Shown: positions 56,627-64,000 of the stretch, piece by piece
Layout: every line of letters starts with the position of its first letter
Position numbering within the stretch: the first letter of the stretch is position 1
NCBI RefSeq assembly: GCF_015234305.1
Contig: NZ_JADGMI010000003.1
Coordinates: 543,884-607,883, forward strand
DNA from: Superficieibacter sp. 1612_C1
GTDB lineage: Bacteria > Pseudomonadota > Gammaproteobacteria > Enterobacterales > Enterobacteriaceae
Reading direction: 5' to 3'
Length of the DNA stretch: 64,000 nucleotides
Program-made: the position numbers and the translations under genes
Notes under the pieces: model-generated
What the model was told of the DNA's origin: nothing
The model's database searches: none
Seen by the model: the letters and a program-made list of their open reading frames with translations, nothing else

Positions 56627-56711
56627 GCCGGATGGCGCTTCGCTTATCCGGCCTACAAAAACGCGCCAGGGCGGCAACCGTAGGCCCGCGCAAGCGAAGC
56701 GCCGCCGGGCA
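56627..56711. repeat. REP pair (BIME) between pepE remnant and yjbB
   Basis: One REP (GCCGGATGGCGCTTCGCTTA...) at 56627-56656 and one inverted REP at 56680-56711 (GTAGGCCCGCGCAAGCGAAG...) form a BIME at the convergent gene ends. Confidence 0.85.
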
Positions 56712-56744
56712 GGTAATCAAAAGCAGCGCTGGATAAGCTCTTTA

Positions 56745-58376
56745 TCAATACTCATCCCGTTCATCATCCTCGTCGGGCTGTTCCAGCACACCGTAAGCCA
56801 CCGAGCAAAACAGCGAGTTCAGACGCTTCATATCGCCCAGTAGCCCAAGGTGCAACGAGCTGGTCTCGATACTCTGCACGTTCTGCTGATGCAGGCGGTC
56901 AACGTGCGCGTGCGAGTAGCGGCGGTTGAGGATGCGAAAACGGTGTTTGCTGCGCCGCAAGCGGCGGGCGCTGGTGACATCGCCGGAGAAGAAGACGGTC
57001 ATCGCCAGTTTCAGGTTATTGAGGAGCTGATCGTAAAGCGCATCCAGCTCTTTTACGCCTTCCAGAGAAAATGCGCGCCGCGCGGCCAGCGATTTATCAG
57101 CGATTTCGCTGCCCATGCGTTCGATGATATCCGAAGCCTGTTCAAGGTTGAGCGACATTTCAATAATCTCCGCCCAGCGCCGGGACTCCTCTTCCGCCAG
57201 TTCATCTTTCGGCATCCGCGCCAGATAGAGCTTGATGGCGGTGTAGAGCACGTTGATATCGTCGGCGAGTTTGCGCAGCTCTTTTTCCTGGCGTGGTTCG
57301 CCGTGCATCACCTGTTTCAGGCCGTCCAGCATCTGCTCCATCGCGTCGCCCATGCGCAGGGTTTCCCGCGCGGCGTTGGCCAGCGCCAGGGTTGGCGTAT
57401 CCAGCGCGCTGGTATCCAGATGCTTCGGCTTCAGGCGCGTGTCCAGCTCCGGCTCGTCGCGGATCACCCGCTCGCAAAAACGCGCCATCACACCTGCGAA
57501 AGGCACCATCGCCAGGCAGCGGATCAGGTTGTAGAAGACGTGGAAGTAGATCACCATTTCGGCTTCCGGCAACGGCAGATTGTCCATCGCATTCGCCAGC
57601 ATATGCACGAATGGCAGGATAATCAGACTCCCCACCAGCTTAAATAACAAACTTCCCAGCGCTACCCGGCGGGCAGCGGCATTGGCGGCGCTGTTATTAA
57701 GCATCGCCAGCAGGCCGGAGCCAAGGTTTGCGCCAATGACCAGGCACAGCGCCACCGGGAAGGAGATTATGCCTGCCGTGGTCAGGGTCGCCGTTAAGAG
57801 TACGGCCGCCAGGCTGGAGTAACTGATGATGGCAAAGACCGCACCAATCAGCGCGTCCAGCATGATATCGCCGGTAAGCGAGGCAAAGATAACCTGCACG
57901 CCGTTGGCCTGGGTGATAGGCGTGACGGCCTGCACGATAAGCTCCAGCGCCTGTAAAATCAGGCCGAGGCCGATGGCCACACGCCCCAGTTGTCCGGCGC
58001 GCGACTGCTTACGTCCGAGGAAGAAGATGACGCCAACAAAAATAAGCAGCGGCGATAGCCACGAGAGGTCAAAGGTAAGAATACGCGCCATCAGCGCGGT
58101 CCCGACATCAGCGCCAAGCACAATCACCAGCGCCGGGGTGAGTGCCACCAGGTCCTGCGCGACAAACGATGTGACCAGCATGGTGGTGGCATTACTGCTT
58201 TGCACCAGCGCGGTCACGCCAATACCCGCGCTGAAGGCGAGCGGTTTTTTCTCAACGCTGCGGCTAAGGACGGTACGTAATCGCGCCCCGAAGACGCGCA
58301 TGACGCCGGTGCGCACGATATGGGTGCCCCAGACCAGCAGGGCGACGGCAGAAAGCAGGTGAAGCAGGATTAACAC
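56745..58376 (-). CDS. yjbB: YjbB, Na+/phosphate cotransporter with PhoU-like domain
   Basis: This 543-residue protein has the duplicated Na/Pi-cotransporter motif (ALVQSSNATTMLVTSF and LVIGANLGSGLLAM) within about eight helices and a C-terminal PhoU-like helical domain (DAMEQMLDGLKQVMHG...LEQASDIIERMGSEIAD). In E. coli YjbB exports phosphate when overproduced. It matches E. coli YjbB in length. Confidence 0.96.
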   Translation of the reverse strand: MLILLHLLSAVALLVWGTHIVRTGVMRVFGARLRTVLSRSVEKKPLAFSAGIGVTALVQSSNATTMLVTSFVAQDLVALTPALVIVLGADVGTALMARILTFDLSWLSPLLIFVGVIFFLGRKQSRAGQLGRVAIGLGLILQALELIVQAVTPITQANGVQVIFASLTGDIMLDALIGAVFAIISYSSLAAVLLTATLTTAGIISFPVALCLVIGANLGSGLLAMLNNSAANAAARRVALGSLLFKLVGSLIILPFVHMLANAMDNLPLPEAEMVIYFHVFYNLIRCLAMVPFAGVMARFCERVIRDEPELDTRLKPKHLDTSALDTPTLALANAARETLRMGDAMEQMLDGLKQVMHGEPRQEKELRKLADDINVLYTAIKLYLARMPKDELAEEESRRWAEIIEMSLNLEQASDIIERMGSEIADKSLAARRAFSLEGVKELDALYDQLLNNLKLAMTVFFSGDVTSARRLRRSKHRFRILNRRYSHAHVDRLHQQNVQSIETSSLHLGLLGDMKRLNSLFCSVAYGVLEQPDEDDERDEY

Positions 58377-58430
58377 GGAAGGAGTGCCTCCTTAATTGTT
58401 ATTAGTGTCCTTCATACAAAAACGAGCAGA

Positions 58431-58453
58431 CGCCGCACGTGTTCAGCGCGGCG
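58431..58453 (-). other. Hairpin upstream of yjbB
   Basis: CGCCGC and GCGGCG flank an 11-base loop in the 151-bp gap between the small membrane protein gene and yjbB. There is no T-run; it may be an attenuator-like leader structure or incidental. Confidence 0.3.
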
Positions 58454-58527
58454 CTTACCTCAGTATAAGTGGTTAACTGTAATAAAGTGACAAGACGGTT
58501 ACAGAACGCCTCATTTGTTGTAAGACG

Positions 58528-58983
58528 CTATTTCGCGGCAGGCAGGCTTTTAGCCGTTTTGCACCAGACGACAGAGCCTATTTTAAGTATTTCCACCGCA
58601 ATGAAAGTTGGTAGCGTGACCCCAACACCGTTGACTCCTGTGGAATATATCAGCAACGTAAGGAGAGGAATGGAGCCGGTGAAGGTGATAATCCGCATCC
58701 CTTCCTGAATAATGAAAAACAGGGTGTTGATGTCTCTTTTACCGATAAACGACCATGCCGAGTAGAACAGCGTTATCTTCAGAACAAAGCCGATTGCAAA
58801 TAATGTCAGTATCCAGATGACCAGCCCGCCGCCTGCGCCGTAGCTGGCCACTAAATCCCGAAAATGAACGACATCAGTGATGAAAGGGATCCGGCCCATA
58901 TGGATCGCCAGCGCAATATAGCTCGCCAGCGCCAGCAGATCCATGATCCCCCAGAAAATGTAAATGCCCTTTTTTAAACGCAT
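58528..58983 (-). CDS. Small membrane protein of unknown function
   Basis: This 151-residue protein has four predicted membrane helices (FWGIMDLLALASYIALAI; GGGLVIWILTLFAIGFVLKI; IITFTGSIPLLTLLIYS; LPTFIAVEILKIGSVVW). I do not recognise a named family. It lies between metH and yjbB on the same strand, separated by gaps that allow its own promoter. Confidence 0.75.
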   Translation of the reverse strand: MRLKKGIYIFWGIMDLLALASYIALAIHMGRIPFITDVVHFRDLVASYGAGGGLVIWILTLFAIGFVLKITLFYSAWSFIGKRDINTLFFIIQEGMRIITFTGSIPLLTLLIYSTGVNGVGVTLPTFIAVEILKIGSVVWCKTAKSLPAAK

Positions 58984-59020
58984 AGTGTGCTTCCTTTCAG
59001 GGTTGTAAATCCGTTAATGA

Positions 59021-62704
<3,684 letters not shown>

Positions 62705-62884
62705 ACTCGCTCCCGACAACGCTCAACGTAACACGCCATACTGGCACAAAGCGTGCAGGCGGAAAAGAGAACAGTCCTGAACATGAGACAAGTTCATTCA
62801 CACTCATCCGATGAGCATGGTTGTTGTTGCATTATACTCAAATAAAACGAAAATGATTTCCACGATACAGAAAAGGAGTCGCTT
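62705..62884. promoter_or_regulatory. metH/iclR divergent promoter region
   Basis: The 180-bp region separates metH (minus) and iclR (plus). TGAAC-N9-GTTCA at 62777-62795 is a palindrome that could be a MetR site for metH; the match to the MetR consensus (TGAA-N5-TTCA) is loose. The AT-rich stretch before iclR (ATAAAACGAAAATGATTTCC) is where IclR autoregulates in E. coli. Confidence 0.4.
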
Positions 62885-63712
62885 ATGGTTGCCCCCGTTC
62901 CCGCAAAACGCGGCAGAAAGCCCGCCCCTGCCACCGCACAACAGGCAACCGGGCAGGTTCAGTCTCTGACGCGCGGTTTAAAGCTGCTGGAGTGGATTGC
63001 TGAATCCAACGGCAGCGTCGCGCTGACCGAGCTGGCGCAGCAGGCCGGTTTACCGAACTCCACGACGCATCGTTTATTGACCACCATGCAGCAGCTTGGT
63101 TTTGTCCGCCAGGTGGGCGACTTAGGGCACTGGTCCGTAGGCGCGCATGCTTTTATGGTCGGCAGCAGCTTTTTGCAGAGTCGTAATCTGCTGGCGATTG
63201 TCCACCCGATCCTGCGCTCGCTGATGGAAGAGTCCGGTGAGACGGTGAACCTTGCGGTGCTCGACCAAAGCGATCATCAGGCGATTATTATCGATCAGGT
63301 GCAGTGTACGCAGCTGATGCGTATGTCGGCCCCTATTGGCGGCAAACTGCCGATGCATGCCTCCGGCGCAGGGAAAGCGTTTCTTTCGCAATTAAGCGAA
63401 GAGCAGGTGACCGGGTTGCTGCATCGTCAGGGGCTACATGCGTATACGCATGCCACGCTGGTGTCGCCGCTGCATCTGAAGGAAGATCTCGCCCAGACGC
63501 GCAAGCGCGGCTATTCGTTCGATGATGAGGAGCACGCGCTCGGCCTGCGCTGCGTGGCGTCGTGTATTTATGACGAACATCGCGAGCCGTTTGCGGCCAT
63601 TTCTATTTCGGGGCCAATATCGCGTATTACCGATGACCGGGTGACCGAGTTTGGTGCGATGGTGATTAAGGCGGCGAAAGAGGTGACGCTGGCCTATGGC
63701 GGAGTGCGGTGA
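62885..63712 (+). CDS. iclR: Glyoxylate bypass repressor IclR
   Basis: IclR represses the aceBAK operon and is released by glyoxylate/pyruvate chemistry. The 275 residues show the winged helix-turn-helix (SVALTELAQQAGLPNSTTHRLLTTMQQLGFV, about 47-77) and the C-terminal effector domain (SAPIGGKLPMHASGAGKAFL, AISISGPISRI). AAGGAG lies 7 bases before the ATG. The aceBAK operon it controls is probably beyond the window. Confidence 0.97.
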   Translation: MVAPVPAKRGRKPAPATAQQATGQVQSLTRGLKLLEWIAESNGSVALTELAQQAGLPNSTTHRLLTTMQQLGFVRQVGDLGHWSVGAHAFMVGSSFLQSRNLLAIVHPILRSLMEESGETVNLAVLDQSDHQAIIIDQVQCTQLMRMSAPIGGKLPMHASGAGKAFLSQLSEEQVTGLLHRQGLHAYTHATLVSPLHLKEDLAQTRKRGYSFDDEEHALGLRCVASCIYDEHREPFAAISISGPISRITDDRVTEFGAMVIKAAKEVTLAYGGVR

Positions 63713-63733
63713 TTTTGCATCTCTGGCACACCG

Positions 63734-64000
63734 TTACAGAGAATGATGTGGATCCTGCTTTTCATGCAATATCGCCAGAACGAGAATGCCTGTCGAGATT
63801 TCACGATAATAAATAATATGGCTTTCTACTGGAAAGCTGCGGATACCGGGAAAAAGATCGTCGCTGCGGTCACGCCCGGGAGAGGGATATCTGTCGAGAA
63901 CTCCTGTTATCGTCGCGCGAATGACGGAGGAATAGACTTCTGCAACTTCCTTTCCCCAACGGCACGTTGAATAAATTCTGATTGCGCGAATATGCTCTTT
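63734..64000 (-). CDS. ParE/RelE-type toxin (N-terminus outside window)
   Basis: On the minus strand the frame is open from the window edge to the stop at 63736-63734 and gives 88 residues with the C-terminal pattern of ParE toxins: RDRSDDLFPGIRSFPVESHI, IYYREISTGILVLAILHEKQ, DPHHSL. It lacks about the first ten residues. The antitoxin should lie just beyond the window, upstream. ParE toxins poison DNA gyrase. A family call is safer than a target. Confidence 0.8.
   Translation of the reverse strand, partial: KEHIRAIRIYSTCRWGKEVAEVYSSVIRATITGVLDRYPSPGRDRSDDLFPGIRSFPVESHIIYYREISTGILVLAILHEKQDPHHSL

Overview
The window is a piece of an enterobacterial chromosome, most likely from the Citrobacter/Salmonella side of the Enterobacteriaceae. 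This rests on near-identity of the recognised proteins (PlsB, UbiCA, the mal regulon, YjbEFGH, Pgi, LysC, RluF, YjbB, MetH, IclR) to their E. coli/Salmonella counterparts and on the shared gene order from plsB to iclR. I cannot name the species from sequence alone.

Layout: 1-2098 end of plsB; 2267-7257 a four-gene chaperone-usher fimbrial operon on the minus strand, followed by a 650-bp AT-rich upstream region; 7908-9288 ubiCA; 9463-17124 the maltose regulon (malK-lamB-malM diverging from malEFG, with MalT-box-like sites between); 17213-17623 psiE and a REP cluster; 17945-21721 the yjbEFGH exopolysaccharide operon; 22057-23706 pgi; 24012-25373 lysC, whose leader lacks any recognisable lysine riboswitch.

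From 25374 to about 45851 lies an island. Its right edge carries a second copy of the last ~21 bp of lysC, so it looks like an insertion into the lysC 3' end. It holds (i) a headless contractile phage-tail cluster (25416-41094) with a Mor-type activator under a near-consensus LexA box, holin, transglycosylase, sheath, tube, tape measure, P2/Mu-type baseplate, fibre and a papain-like hydrolase, best read as an R-type tailocin; and (ii) an RNA-damage-response module (41108-45096): an RtcR-type CARF/AAA+ sigma54 activator diverging from a sigma54 promoter, a tRNA-like RNA, a soluble slipin and an RlaP-type nucleotidyltransferase. There is no rtcB, rtcA or rsr. This module is the most interesting system in the window. 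A hexapeptide acetyltransferase closes the island.

45946-51218 holds a BASS-family transporter and an apparent carbohydrate operon (EIIC-like membrane protein with an N-terminal Rossmann-like domain, TIM-barrel enzyme, HAD phosphatase, DeoR regulator). The native yjbD-rluF pair follows. At 52.8-56.5 kb an AT-rich module (BNR-repeat lyase/glycosidase, MFS transporter, KdgM-type porin) occupies the place of pepE; only the last 27 codons of pepE survive at its right edge. The window ends with yjbB, a small membrane protein, metH, iclR and the C-terminal part of a ParE-type toxin running off the edge on the minus strand.
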